A program made the position numbers and the translations under genes. DNA of 64,000 bases from Cyanodermella asteris (lineage: Eukaryota > Ascomycota > Lecanoromycetes > Ostropales > Stictidaceae): the NCBI GenBank assembly GCA_900618795.1, contig UYJD01000012.1:1041190-1105189 (forward strand), read 5' to 3'. A model generated the notes under the pieces. The model had not been told where the DNA came from, did not search any database, and saw nothing but the letters and a program-made list of their open reading frames with translations. Positions 63,935 to 64,000 of this stretch are shown in pieces (position 1 is the stretch's first letter; the number at the start of each line of letters is the position of its first letter).

Positions 63935-64000
63935 CAAAGAAGGACGGAGTGAATACCAGGCGAATTCTGCAATGAAAATCGATTTCGAGATGCTACCAGG

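Noticed and set aside
1-64000. CRISPR arrays, rRNA genes, transposons
   Set aside because: No regularly spaced direct repeats, no rRNA core sequences, no transposase, integrase or reverse-transcriptase motifs and no paired terminal repeats were seen by eye.

Overview
The window is nuclear DNA of a filamentous ascomycete (Pezizomycotina, probably Dothideomycetes; the class is an inference). The evidence is gene style: compact genes with 45-90 nt GT-AG introns and CTAAC/CTGAC branch points, two Zn2Cys6 regulators, a MCH-type MFS carrier, two P450s, an intron-bearing tRNA-Leu, a small secreted Cys-rich protein and TTAGGG-type motifs near the right edge. I see no rRNA, CRISPR array or recognisable transposon.

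Layout. 0-4.4 kb: end of a WDR89-like WD40 gene, a succinyl-CoA:3-oxoacid CoA-transferase gene broken by an in-frame amber codon, an AhpD-like gene and a small secreted protein. 4.5-7.6 kb is gene-poor. 7.7-11.2 kb: a P450 and a FAD monooxygenase in tandem; the latter carries a +1 frameshift. 12-15 kb: lineage-specific-looking coiled-coil genes and a Cys-containing hypothetical. 16-25 kb: a TPR/F-box/LRR protein of Dia2/Pof3 type, an 82-residue Cys protein, a Thp1-type mismatch DNA glycosylase, tRNA-Leu(AAG) and a secreted LicD-family protein, with a 3.4 kb gene-free gap before LicD. 26-36 kb: multi-exon membrane/J-like pieces with a frame break, a Cys-rich acidic protein, an F-box protein, TIM50 and a family-16 methyltransferase. 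38-48 kb: two long disordered proteins and a hypothetical, separated by large spacers.

49.7-63.6 kb looks like an accessory metabolic block: a CYP7/CYP8-like P450, a protein with a duplicated CxxC domain, a Zn2Cys6 regulator divergent from an MFS carrier, a four-exon SAM methyltransferase convergent with the carrier, and a second Zn2Cys6 regulator. There is no backbone synthase, so this is more likely a small modification/detoxification/export group than a complete biosynthetic cluster. The right end holds a degenerate minisatellite and paired TTAGGG motifs.

The most notable pattern is that up to four genes (CoA-transferase, FAD monooxygenase, J-like membrane protein, CxxC protein tail) have disrupted frames although the flanking protein is well preserved. 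This is either recent gene decay or residual sequencing error, and raw reads would decide. Many small genes here were assembled by hand from splice signals; their confidence values reflect that.
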